A DNA stretch of 64,000 nt from Paenibacillus pasadenensis (GCF_023715725.1 NZ_JAMBOT010000008.1:1-64000); one strand, 5' to 3'. Shown: positions 42,217 to 50,199, counted from the stretch's first letter. Numbers and translations: made by a program. Notes: a model not told the origin generated them from the sequence alone.

Positions 42217-43293
42217 TCACCTCGAATAACGGATCGTTTGTTTTTGCTCGTGGCGGACAAAGGCATATTCAATCAGCTTTTCAACAAGCTCGGCATACGT
42301 CGTGCCGTCCGTGCGCTCCCACATCACGGGGTACATGCTTTTATTCGTAAACCCGGGAAGGGCGTTAATTTCATTTAAATAGAGCTCCCCCGCCTCATCG
42401 AGGAAAAAGTCGACGCGGGCCAGACCGGAGCAGCCATGCAAACGGTAAGCTTGACGGGCCAGCTCTCGAATTTGCTGCGTCACACCGCCCGGCAGCTCCG
42501 CCGGAATGGACATCGTAAGCTTGTTGTCGAAGTATTTGGATTCAAAGTCAAAAAAGAGATTGTCGTGAACAAACTCGCCCGGCAAGGATGCAAGCGGATC
42601 ATCGTTGCCCATAACGGCAACTTGAATTTCCCGGCCCAGCAGCTCTTTTTCCACGACGATTTTTGTATCGTAATGAAAAGCTTCACGCAGACCCGCCTGC
42701 AGCTGCTCCCGGTCGCAGCAGCGGCTGATGCCGATGCTGGAGCCTAACGATGCGGGCTTCACATAACAAGGCAGACCGAGCCCTTGCTCAATTCCGTTCA
42801 AAATCGCTGCGGGGCGCTCCTCCCACTCCTTTAAATCAAACACGAGATGCTCCACCTGACGGAAGCCGGATTGCGCCAGCAGCCGTTTGGACATCGCTTT
42901 ATCGAGCGTCAGCGCCGAAGACAAAATGCCATTACCGACGTAAGGCAAATCCAGCAGCTCCAGCAAGCCCTGCACCGTTCCGTCCTCTCCGTTCGTTCCG
43001 TGCAGCAGCGGCAGCACCGCTTTGCGGCCCGGAAGCGAGAGCGGATGAATCAGCAGCGCTCCCATCGACTCCGCAACGGATGCTCCGGACGGCTCCGCCG
43101 TCAAGTGCTGGATATCCGCTTCCTGCGGATTGAATTCCTGAGGCATGGACCATCTGCCGTCGCGGGCAATGTAGATCGGATAAATCTCATACTTCGATTC
43201 ATCCAACGATTTAATGACCGTTAAAGCCGTTTTCAGCGACACCTCATGCTCAACCGATTTTCCGCCATATATAATAAACAGTTTCGTTTTCAT
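42217..43293 (-). CDS. ddl: D-alanine--D-Ala/D-Ser ligase
   Basis: A 358-residue ATP-grasp ligase: YGGKSVEHEVSLKTALTVI, LPLLHGTNGEDGTVQGLLEL, CYVKPASLGSSIGISR, LARVDFFLDEAGELYLNEIN and ALPGFTNKSMYP. The omega loop reads FFDFESKY; Ddl enzymes usually have FYDY here and VanC has FFDFEEKY. The end reads SMYP as in D-Ala ligases, where VanC/VanG have Arg in place of Met. Specificity is therefore unclear. AGGAGG lies before ATG 43293. First gene of a six-gene unit (ligase, racemase, peptidase, acyltransferase, ATPase, permease). Confidence 0.9.
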   Translation of the reverse strand: MKTKLFIIYGGKSVEHEVSLKTALTVIKSLDESKYEIYPIYIARDGRWSMPQEFNPQEADIQHLTAEPSGASVAESMGALLIHPLSLPGRKAVLPLLHGTNGEDGTVQGLLELLDLPYVGNGILSSALTLDKAMSKRLLAQSGFRQVEHLVFDLKEWEERPAAILNGIEQGLGLPCYVKPASLGSSIGISRCCDREQLQAGLREAFHYDTKIVVEKELLGREIQVAVMGNDDPLASLPGEFVHDNLFFDFESKYFDNKLTMSIPAELPGGVTQQIRELARQAYRLHGCSGLARVDFFLDEAGELYLNEINALPGFTNKSMYPVMWERTDGTTYAELVEKLIEYAFVRHEQKQTIRYSR

Positions 43294-43425
43294 TCCGCAG
43301 CCTCCTGAAATGGCATCTGTTCAAACCGCCATCGTTCTTGTTTACAAGTTTAGTCCAACCCTTACCCGTCTCCTATCGACTTGTCTTTCATTCACCTAAC
43401 AACGTTGTAAGATTCACGGGAGCAC
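43294..43425 (-). promoter_or_regulatory. promoter/operator of the ligase operon, copy 1
   Basis: Contains the palindrome-centred TAACAACGTTGTAA (43397-43410) and downstream, on the minus strand, GAATGAAAG, TCGATAGGAGA and TTGGACTAAACT with a -10 TAAACT but no clear -35. This is nearly repeated at 48071-48201. A conserved dyad upstream of a promoter lacking a -35 fits activation by the BceR-like regulator. Confidence 0.6.
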
Positions 43426-43453
43426 AAAAAAAGACGAATGCAATCTGCATTCG
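43426..43453 (-). terminator. intrinsic terminator after the BceS-like gene
   Basis: On the minus strand CGAATGCA-GAT-TGCATTCG is followed by TCTTTTTTT. It begins four bases after the kinase stop codon and separates it from the ligase promoter. Confidence 0.9.
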
Positions 43454-43456
43454 CCT

Positions 43457-44443
43457 TTACTTGGCTGCGTACGGAAATAAAATCGTAACCTCGGTCCCTT
43501 CGCTGACAACGGATTGAATCTCGATTTTATGATTTAATTTGCCGATGATTTCCTTCACCAGATACAATCCCATACCGGTAGATTCCTTGAAGTTCCGCCC
43601 ATTCTCTCCTGTAAAAAACGGCCTGAACACCCGAGGGAGATCGGTTTTCGGAATTCCGGCCCCTCTGTCGCGAACCGTCAATCTGACGCAGCCGTCCTTC
43701 ACGCTGGCCTCTACGCTTACTTTGGCGCCCCGGCCTGCGGAGTATTTAATGGCGTTGGACAACAGCTGCTGCATGATGAACCGCAGCCATTTGGCATCAC
43801 TTTCTACCGTTAAGGCGCTGTCAATCTCAATGGATGGATACACTCTGCTGCGGATGAATAACCGTTTGTAATCCGTTATGACCTCATTAACGACTTCCGT
43901 CAAATTAACCTTTTCCACCTGAAAATCCTGATCGAAGGTTTCCAGACGAGACATATAGAGCACCATTTCCAATCCGTGGCGCAGCCTTTCCGTCTCTTCG
44001 GATATGCTCTCCAACCGGCGGTCCGCTTCCTCCTGCGTAATCAGCTCGATGACGGCAAGCGGCGTTTTCATCTGATGCACCCATTGATTCATAAACACGG
44101 TACGCTCCGTCTGTTTATGCTCCCAGCTTTTCAAATCAAGCTGATATTCCTGAAATTTTCTGTCCAGCAGCTCTTGTACCGCCATCGATACGGGACTGGA
44201 ATCCGCCTGCTCAAACAGATCGTTGACGGACAGCTGCGGCCGGGAAAGATGGATGTATAACCTCCGATTGGAAAGATAATGAATTAACAAGTAAACGCCC
44301 ATAATAATCAGACCGAGCATGACTGCGTAAAAAATAATGCCGATCTGTTTGAAGCCGCTATACCAAATGGCGAGCATCATGACGGCAATCTGCAGCGGCA
44401 CCGCAGCTATCAGCAGTTTATGCTGGCGGAGAAACAGCTTCAA
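43457..44443 (-). CDS. BceS-type intramembrane-sensing histidine kinase
   Basis: A 328-residue kinase with two membrane helices (about 9-28 and 37-57) and almost no external loop, the hallmark of BceS-like sensors that read the state of a BceAB transporter. Phospho-acceptor His123 in FMNQWVHQMKTPLAVIEL; N box QQLLSNAIKYS; G boxes DRGAGIPK and GMGLYLVKEI. Start overlaps the regulator stop by four bases. Confidence 0.93.
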   Translation of the reverse strand: MKLFLRQHKLLIAAVPLQIAVMMLAIWYSGFKQIGIIFYAVMLGLIIMGVYLLIHYLSNRRLYIHLSRPQLSVNDLFEQADSSPVSMAVQELLDRKFQEYQLDLKSWEHKQTERTVFMNQWVHQMKTPLAVIELITQEEADRRLESISEETERLRHGLEMVLYMSRLETFDQDFQVEKVNLTEVVNEVITDYKRLFIRSRVYPSIEIDSALTVESDAKWLRFIMQQLLSNAIKYSAGRGAKVSVEASVKDGCVRLTVRDRGAGIPKTDLPRVFRPFFTGENGRNFKESTGMGLYLVKEIIGKLNHKIEIQSVVSEGTEVTILFPYAAK

Positions 44444-45144
44444 CGCTCCTCCTCCTTCCAGTTCGGGTTCAGCCGATATCCGAGACCCCGTACCGTTTCC
44501 AGCGCATCGGCGACTCCGAGCTCAGACAGCTTTTTACGTACGCGGTTAATATTAACGCTTAGCGTATTTTCATCGACATAAGAATAATCATCCCACAGCT
44601 TTTCCAATATTTTTTCCCGGCTGGCCACATTAGGGCTGCTTGCGAGCAAAATTCCCATCAATACGGCCTCTTTTTTGGTCAACGACACCGTAATTTCGCC
44701 GAGCTGGAGCTCCAGCTTTTCGGGATAGAGGGTCAGCCCGGATTTTTCCACGACGCGCTCATCCGTTCTGCTGGCATAATCGCCATAGGCCCGGCGAATG
44801 TGGCTCTGGATTTTGGCGATGACAATTTCGTAATGAAACGGCTTCGTAATGAAATCGTCCGCCCCGTTTTCCAATGCCATAACCTGATCCATCTTGCCGC
44901 TGCGCGCCGAAATGAACAAAATGGGGCAGGTTGAAATCGCGCGGATCTGGCGGCACCAATAATACCCGTCAAATCGGGGCAAATTGATGTCGAGCAGAAC
45001 AACATGCGGATTGCTCTCTTTGAACCGGTCCAAAACATGCTCGAAGTCCTGTACGATCTCGGCCTCATTTCCGTACTTCTGGATATGCGCCTGCAGCAAA
45101 GCCGCAATTTTCGGATCATCCTCAACGATCATAACTTTATACAT
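44440..45144 (-). CDS. BceR-type OmpR-family response regulator
   Basis: A 234-residue regulator. REC domain: VMIVEDDPKI with acidic pair 9-10, phospho-Asp52 in VVLLDINLPRFDG, and FITKPFHYE. C-terminal winged helix about 130-230 with LTKKEAVLMGILLASSPNVA and ENTLSVNINRVRKKL, typical of OmpR family and of BceR. GGAG lies 11 bases before ATG 45144. It is immediately followed by its kinase, and both stand between the two transporter copies. Confidence 0.93.
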   Translation of the reverse strand: MYKVMIVEDDPKIAALLQAHIQKYGNEAEIVQDFEHVLDRFKESNPHVVLLDINLPRFDGYYWCRQIRAISTCPILFISARSGKMDQVMALENGADDFITKPFHYEIVIAKIQSHIRRAYGDYASRTDERVVEKSGLTLYPEKLELQLGEITVSLTKKEAVLMGILLASSPNVASREKILEKLWDDYSYVDENTLSVNINRVRKKLSELGVADALETVRGLGYRLNPNWKEEER

Positions 45145-45291
45145 TCCGGTATAGCTCCTTTGTTAAAAGTATTGCACAATGCCTCATTCCGCTATTCAAC
45201 ATGCGGGATATCTGATTCGAGGACGCTTCGCTTTATCAAAAAGATTTTAGGCGGCAATAGCCCCCGGCAAATTCCCGGGAGCTTTGATAAC

Positions 45292-47205
45292 CTATTGGCT
45301 GAGCTGATGGAGATACCTCCAGCGGGCCAGGTAAAAATAGATGATTTGCACCGCAAAAAACGAAATAAATATAGCTGCCGCCTCTTCATGAAATGGAAAA
45401 TAAATCATTTGCTGCAAAGCCATAAACGCAACGGTTGAATGAATCACTGCGATAATAAACGGAAAAAAGAACATGAAGCAGAATTGATGGGTTATAACCC
45501 GTTTCAGCTCATCCGGTCCGAGCCCGATTTTAGCGATCATTTTAAATTGCTCCCGGTCTCGGTTCAAGTCGGTATAAAGCCTCAAATATAAGACGCTTGC
45601 CGCAAAGATAAAAAATACAAACCCGACTAAGGAGCTGATAATAAGCAGAATGCCGTTAATTTGTTTGTCTTGCAGCCACTGGAGCACAAGCGGGCGCTCA
45701 AACGAGTGCGTGCTGCCTTCACCCTCGTTGTAACTGCCTAAAAATTCGTCAAGCTCTCTCGCAACCGCAACGCTTTTCCTCCAGTCGGGAACATAAAAGG
45801 CGGTAATGGAACCTCTGCTTTCAAACTCGGCAAATTGAGCGTAAAAAGCATCCGGAACAACGTAAACTTCACCGATAACGCCTCTAGGCGTTGCGATATA
45901 CGGGATTTTTTTGATAACCTTCATTTCGGCTTTTGCGCCGTCGACTTTTTTCATCTCTACTCTTCCCTTGATTTTGAACCCATTATTTAATTCCTTGATC
46001 CCTGAAGGGGCAAATAACATTTCATCGTCCCGGCTCAGCGTTTCGGCCGGATGGCCCAGCGCAAGCGCCAATTGATTAAAGTCGCTTAACGAAATAACCG
46101 TGTTTATAACGCCGTACTTGGGCAATATGTGAATCTTTTTGTATGACAGTCCGGCTTTGTTCAAGCCCGCTTCAATGGCTTCAATATGCTTCTGCTCCTG
46201 CATGTTGTCTTTATAGGAGCGATAACTGAACGCAAAGGGGTTGTTAACCTCCGGCAGTCCCTTTGAGCTGAGCGCAATGCACATTCCCAAGCCGGTAAAA
46301 GCAGCAGCCAGGACAATGGTGATAAGGAAATACATCACGGCATTGTCGCGGACGCGGTAAGCCATTTCCGATATGGAAAGCAGATTCGTCTTATGAAAAA
46401 AGATCTCTTTTCTGTGTTTAAAAAGCTGAATGATCCGGATATTAAGCTGCGTGTACAGCAAGTATGTGCCCGCAACCGTCAGCACGACTCCTACAATCAG
46501 AAAGGCGACGTTTAGGAAATTTCCCGATCTGGCAAAGTAAAAAACGAACCCGTAGCCCATGACAATTAGCAGCAAAGCTAGCGCCGACATCGGCCAGGAT
46601 GGCCTTGGAGCCGGTTTGGGCTTGGAGCTGGTCTGCAGTAATTCATTCAGCGTTGTTTTTCGAAGGCTAATTGTAGTGAGCAAACCTACAAACAGATATA
46701 ACAGAATAAAACAGACTAAAGTAAGCCCCAGCGCTTCCAGCGGAAAATAAAACTTCAGCCCTTTAGTTATCCCCAAAATATCCGCTGCAATCAACAACAG
46801 CAGCTTCGTCATCACAATACCACACGCAAGCCCGGCAATAATTGAAGCAAGGCCGATCAATACCGTTTCCGAAATAACCAGGCTATTTTGCTGTTTCGGC
46901 GACATTCCGTGGAGCAGCAAAATGCCCAGCTCTCTTTTTCTTGACTTCATATATAAGCTGAACGAGTACAGGAGAAACAGAAACGAACAGAAAAAAAGCG
47001 AAAATTGGCTCATTTGAAATCCGACTGTGCTAAGAAAGCCGATTGTTTCGCTCGTTGCAATAAGCTCTCCTTGGAGAAACGGATGGTATTTGAGCATGGA
47101 AAAGATATAAAAAACCATAACGGCAAAGGCTCCGCTTAAAAAATAAGCCGTGTAAACCCTTCTGCTCCGTATTAAATTAAATAAAATGATTTGCCGAAAG
47201 CTCAC
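45292..47205 (-). CDS. BceB-type ABC transporter permease, copy 2
   Basis: A 637-residue permease very similar to copy 1 (36510-38435) in helices but more different in the external loop, which suggests a shifted ligand or kinase interface. GTG 47205 with GGGAGG upstream is used by comparison with copy 1; it overlaps the ATPase gene by 29 bases as there. A partly paired structure with CCCGGGAATTTGCC follows the stop, as after copy 1. Confidence 0.9.
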   Translation of the reverse strand: MSFRQIILFNLIRSRRVYTAYFLSGAFAVMVFYIFSMLKYHPFLQGELIATSETIGFLSTVGFQMSQFSLFFCSFLFLLYSFSLYMKSRKRELGILLLHGMSPKQQNSLVISETVLIGLASIIAGLACGIVMTKLLLLIAADILGITKGLKFYFPLEALGLTLVCFILLYLFVGLLTTISLRKTTLNELLQTSSKPKPAPRPSWPMSALALLLIVMGYGFVFYFARSGNFLNVAFLIVGVVLTVAGTYLLYTQLNIRIIQLFKHRKEIFFHKTNLLSISEMAYRVRDNAVMYFLITIVLAAAFTGLGMCIALSSKGLPEVNNPFAFSYRSYKDNMQEQKHIEAIEAGLNKAGLSYKKIHILPKYGVINTVISLSDFNQLALALGHPAETLSRDDEMLFAPSGIKELNNGFKIKGRVEMKKVDGAKAEMKVIKKIPYIATPRGVIGEVYVVPDAFYAQFAEFESRGSITAFYVPDWRKSVAVARELDEFLGSYNEGEGSTHSFERPLVLQWLQDKQINGILLIISSLVGFVFFIFAASVLYLRLYTDLNRDREQFKMIAKIGLGPDELKRVITHQFCFMFFFPFIIAVIHSTVAFMALQQMIYFPFHEEAAAIFISFFAVQIIYFYLARWRYLHQLSQ

Positions 47206-47950
47206 GACGATGTCCTCCCAATAACGCCAGAACGCTGACGATCTTTTGATAAAAAGCTTCCCGGTCGCCGCCATTATAGATTTCGTTGTACAGTTTTCCG
47301 TCTCGAATAAACACAACCCGGTCGCAGTAGCTTGCCGCCATCGCGTCATGAGTAACCATCATCATCGTTGCTTCCTGCTCTTTAGTGAGGCGGGAGAGGA
47401 GCTCCAATACGTCTCGCGCCGCTTTGGAATCCAAATTGCCGGTAGGCTCGTCGGCGAGAATTAGCTTAGGGCGATGGATAAGTGCCCTTGCAATCGCGGT
47501 TCGCTGCGCCTGGCCGCCGGATATTTCATACGTGCGTTTGTTCAGACAATCCATAAGGCCGAGCTTTTCAGCCAGCTCGACGATCTTTTGCATGATGCTG
47601 TCCGGGTTGTGCCCGTCCAGCGCTAAGGGCAGCGCAATGTTTTCCCGAACGGTTAAGGTTGAAAGCAGATTGAAAAACTGAAAGACAAAGCCCAATTCCT
47701 GCCTTCTGAATTGCGCAAGCTCCCTTTTGGAAAGCAGATGTGGATCACGCCCTTCCAGTAAAACTTCACCGGTCGTTGGAACGTCGATCGTCGAAATGAC
47801 ATTCAGCAGCGTTGTTTTGCCGCTTCCGGACGGTCCCATAATGCCGACAAACTCCCCTTTATTTACGGACAAATCAATGTCCGCCAGCGCTTCGTAAGCG
47901 ATGGTTCCGTTAAACACTTTGCTCAACCGCTGTATCTTTACTAATTCCAT
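47177..47950 (-). CDS. BceA-type ABC transporter ATPase, copy 2
   Basis: A 257-residue ATPase nearly identical to copy 1: GIMGPSGSGKTTLLNVIST, ISGGQAQRTAIARALI, LILADEPTGNLDSKA. ATG 47950 follows AGGGAG by 11 bases and matches the copy 1 start; ATG 47971 with GGAG is possible. It is preceded by a 26-codon relic (47990-48070) and the duplicated promoter, so copy 2 is probably controlled like the ligase operon. Confidence 0.9.
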   Translation of the reverse strand: MELVKIQRLSKVFNGTIAYEALADIDLSVNKGEFVGIMGPSGSGKTTLLNVISTIDVPTTGEVLLEGRDPHLLSKRELAQFRRQELGFVFQFFNLLSTLTVRENIALPLALDGHNPDSIMQKIVELAEKLGLMDCLNKRTYEISGGQAQRTAIARALIHRPKLILADEPTGNLDSKAARDVLELLSRLTKEQEATMMMVTHDAMAASYCDRVVFIRDGKLYNEIYNGGDREAFYQKIVSVLALLGGHRRELSANHFI

Positions 47951-47989
47951 ATCCGTTGCACTCCCTCGCATTTTACTCCGTTGTCCCGA

Positions 47990-48070
47990 TCAGCTTTGCG
48001 CCTGATTTTCAGGCAATAAGGGCCGGATGAATCTGGTACCGCCATCTATAAAAACAAGTGCCGTTTTCAT
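47990..48070 (-). pseudogene. relic fusion of ligase start and acyltransferase end, 26 codons
   Basis: After AGGAGG and seven bases an ATG opens a 26-codon frame that begins MKTALVFIDGG, matching the ligase start MKTKLFIIYGG, and ends NQAQS-stop, matching the acyltransferase end NSTQS-stop. It joins the two ends of the four-gene block and leads into the ATPase gene, as in copy 1. This is a deletion scar. It still has a good ribosome binding site and could be translated as a leader peptide. Confidence 0.8.
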
Positions 48071-48201
48071 TCCGCAGCCTCCTAAAGCGGCCATTTGTTT
48101 GCCGTTGTTCTTGTGTCTAAGTGTAGTCCAACTTGTAACCATCTCCTATCGAGTTGCCTTTCATTCAACTAACAACGTTGTAAGGCAAAAAAGCTGAAAT
48201 A
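48071..48201 (-). promoter_or_regulatory. promoter/operator, copy 2
   Basis: Closely matches 43294-43425. Shared elements: TAACAACGTTGTAA (48170-48183), GAATGAAAG, TCGATAGGAGA and TTGGACTACACT with -10 TACACT, then AGGAGGCTGCGGA before an ATG. Distances from the dyad to the ATG are almost equal (about 100 bases). Confidence 0.65.
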
Positions 48202-48235
48202 GAAAAAGACGAATGCGCTCTGCATTCGCCTTTTT
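48202..48235. terminator. bidirectional intrinsic terminator, duplicate of the one at 43426
   Basis: CGAATGC (48210-48216), loop GCTCT, GCATTCG (48222-48228), with an A run before and five T after. Its stem is the same as that of the BceS terminator. Confidence 0.85.
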
Positions 48236-48300
48236 GCGTATGGAATTACGATTGAGACTCGTGATGAAGCCTTTCTCTCCCGTAAAGTTCGTTTATTGGT
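48236..48300 (-). pseudogene. remnant of a BceS-like kinase 3' end
   Basis: On the minus strand TTTACGGGAGAGAAAGGCTT corresponds to the FTGENG codons of the kinase, and a following ATCGTAATTCCATACGCAAA corresponds to its TILFPYAAK end, with about 95 bases missing between. It directly precedes the duplicated terminator and promoter, as the real kinase does. This extends the duplication to include the kinase. Confidence 0.6.
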
Positions 48301-49356
48301 TCAGGTCGTTTTTCCTCCGCCTGCTGCCGCCGGAGAATTAAGCAAGCGGTACGTCTCCGTATCGGCAATAATGAACAAACGCGCCGACGCCGGAATTTCC
48401 TCATTCAGCCTGCGGATGATTCCCGTATCTTCATGATCCGCAATCAATAAAGCGCCGCGCTCCTTCAACCACTCATAAGCGTCGTTGTAGGTGCGCCATT
48501 CTTTTCTTTTGGCGATGGTATACAGCTCATCTCCCCGGTCCTTGCTCAGCAGGTTCATGAATAAGCGGGATGAACCGAGATTGACCGTTGAGGCGGCGAT
48601 TAGGTGAGATATAGACTGCTGAGATAGAATCAGCTCATCCACCTTGGCGTGGCGGAAGCTGTGACGGTGATTTTCTTTTAAAATCTCGGCAATCGTATAG
48701 ATATCGCGTCCCTGCTTTTCGGCATAACTCTCCAACGTAGTGGCAATAAGCAGCGTTTGCCCGTCCGCCAGCGCAGAGCTGTCCACCCCGTCCGGCGAAA
48801 AAATAATGACCGCTTTGCAGCCGCATGCATTCGCTTGGTCCAGCGTTGCATAATCGGTTGCATCGCCTTGGATGAAATGGACGCGCTCATGAACAAACGG
48901 CGCCTTTTCCAGCTTGGCGATGAGGACAACGTCCCGATGCGGGTCGGCGAGCAGCATCTCCTCCACCGCATCGCGGATTTTATTATCGGACCAGCCGATT
49001 ACGACGTAATGGTCCTCCCCTTTGTACGGCATCCTGCCTGCCTCCTTCTGTTTTTTCCAGTTCACGAAGCTTTCGGTCGTTTTGCCAACGATTGCGCCAA
49101 TCAGAAACAGTCCGCCCATAATAACAATGATGCCAAACAACATGCCGGGAGCGGTTACCGGAAAGTAATCGCCGTACCCAACCGTTGTCGCGGTCACGAC
49201 GACCCACCAGAACGACTTAAAATAGCTGGTGAATTTATCCGGCTCCAGCAGGCGGATGATCAGCGGGCTAAGCAGAAAAAAGAAAACCGCAAACACCGCA
49301 AGCGTCCTGCCGTCCAGCTTCACGAGTTTTTTGAACGCCTTATAGAACAGAAGCAC
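48301..49356 (-). CDS. potassium channel with RCK domain
   Basis: A 351-residue channel subunit. Two membrane helices (LAVFAVFFFLLSPLIIRLL and MLFGIIVIMGGLFLIGAIVG) flank a pore loop with the selectivity filter TATTVGYGDYF. A cytoplasmic RCK domain follows: HYVVIGWSDNKIRDAVEEML and VHFIQGDATDYATL. It resembles YugO of B. subtilis. GTG 49356 with GGGAGGGC eight bases upstream is used; the longer frame has no such site. Confidence 0.9.
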   Translation of the reverse strand: MLLFYKAFKKLVKLDGRTLAVFAVFFFLLSPLIIRLLEPDKFTSYFKSFWWVVVTATTVGYGDYFPVTAPGMLFGIIVIMGGLFLIGAIVGKTTESFVNWKKQKEAGRMPYKGEDHYVVIGWSDNKIRDAVEEMLLADPHRDVVLIAKLEKAPFVHERVHFIQGDATDYATLDQANACGCKAVIIFSPDGVDSSALADGQTLLIATTLESYAEKQGRDIYTIAEILKENHRHSFRHAKVDELILSQQSISHLIAASTVNLGSSRLFMNLLSKDRGDELYTIAKRKEWRTYNDAYEWLKERGALLIADHEDTGIIRRLNEEIPASARLFIIADTETYRLLNSPAAAGGGKTT

Positions 49357-49516
49357 TAATGTGCCCTCCCCCGATTCAATTACCTTAAATATACAACAAT
49401 CTCCTGATTTAGGAGGAGGAAACGGAATAAAATTGTTGCGGCACCGGGAAGCTAAACAGCAGCCTTTAGCTGCGTAAACGATCAACGCATTAAACAATTG
49501 AGGAGGTGTATGGTTC

Positions 49517-49663
49517 ATGTCAGGAAGAAACAGCAAGCCGAAAAACGACGGGCCATCCAGCAGCCCAGGCCGCCTGGACCAGTACGGAGACAAGCTCGCC
49601 TCGTCCAACGAAGAGGAGTTCCAAGCCTCGGTTCAAGAGCATTGCGAAGATGAGAAGAAATAG
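49517..49663 (+). CDS. 48-residue hydrophilic protein
   Basis: AGGAGGTG at 49501-49508, eight bases before ATG 49517, is one of the best ribosome binding sites in the window. The product starts MSGRNSKPKNDGPSS, has GRLDQYGDKLASSNEEEFQA and ends CEDEKK: charged, no hydrophobic segment. It is divergent from the K+ channel gene and followed at 49742 by a strong terminator. The composition is like small spore or stress proteins, but I recognise no family. Confidence 0.75.
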   Translation: MSGRNSKPKNDGPSSSPGRLDQYGDKLASSNEEEFQASVQEHCEDEKK

Positions 49664-49741
49664 CGGAATCGTATTGGTAACGTAGCAGTAACAGCAGCGA
49701 AAATGTAGCCGAAAAGTAGTGGAAAAGTAGTGGAAAAGCGG

Positions 49742-49778
49742 AAAGCCTGACCTGCATCTTGCAGGTCAGGCTTTTTTT
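49742..49778 (+). terminator. strong intrinsic terminator
   Basis: AAAGCCTGACCTGCA (49742-49756), loop TCT, TGCAGGTCAGGCTTT (49760-49774), followed by TTTTG. It ends the small-protein transcript. Confidence 0.95.
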
Positions 49779-49869
49779 GTTGGGTTGGGCTGAGGTAAGT
49801 TGCGCTGCACATGGCAGAGCTGTAACTATGAAAATACTTTTTCGCGTTGATTGGAGTTGTATTACTGTA

Positions 49870-49985
49870 ACTTGCTTGCGCTATGTGATTTGAATTGCAC
49901 CACGGTGATTTGCGTTGCACCCGTTGATTGCGTTGCATTAAACTGCGCTGCACCGCTCTGAATCGTGCCGCACGGTGTTCCCCTC
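49870..49985. repeat. degenerate short direct repeats
   Basis: Several imperfect units of about 18 bases containing TTGCGTTGCACC or TGCGCTGCACC follow one another. No gene is seen. Their role is unknown; they adjoin the larger inverted-repeat element. Confidence 0.4.
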
Positions 49986-49990
49986 TGCTC

Positions 49991-50175
49991 TAACGCAACT
50001 GAGAAGGCTTATTCGGCTCTTTTTCGCCTTTCTACCAACCTAACGCAACTGAGAAGCCTTATTTCTGCTATTTCGCATGAATTCGCACCCAAAACACCCG
50101 TTTAACGCTTCTCAGTTGCGTTAGAATTTAAAAGTAGTTAAAAACAGCTCAATAGCGCTTCTCAGTTGCGTTAGG
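49991..50175. repeat. dispersed inverted-repeat element, locus 1
   Basis: Two direct copies of TAACGCAACTGAGAAG followed by GCTTATT or CCTTATTT (49991 and 50041) and two inverted copies CTTCTCAGTTGCGTTAG (about 50108-50124 and 50158-50174). The arms can form one long cruciform or two nested hairpins. The same architecture occurs at 59510-59693. It contains no gene and lies beside the AT-rich helicase gene. Confidence 0.85.
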
Positions 50176-50199
50176 TGCTGGGTTGATTAGATAACTTCA

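Noticed and set aside
36510..48300. Mobile element carrying the van-Bce locus
   Set aside because: No transposase, integrase, attachment repeat or clear composition shift was seen at its edges; the visible repeats are explained by tandem duplication.
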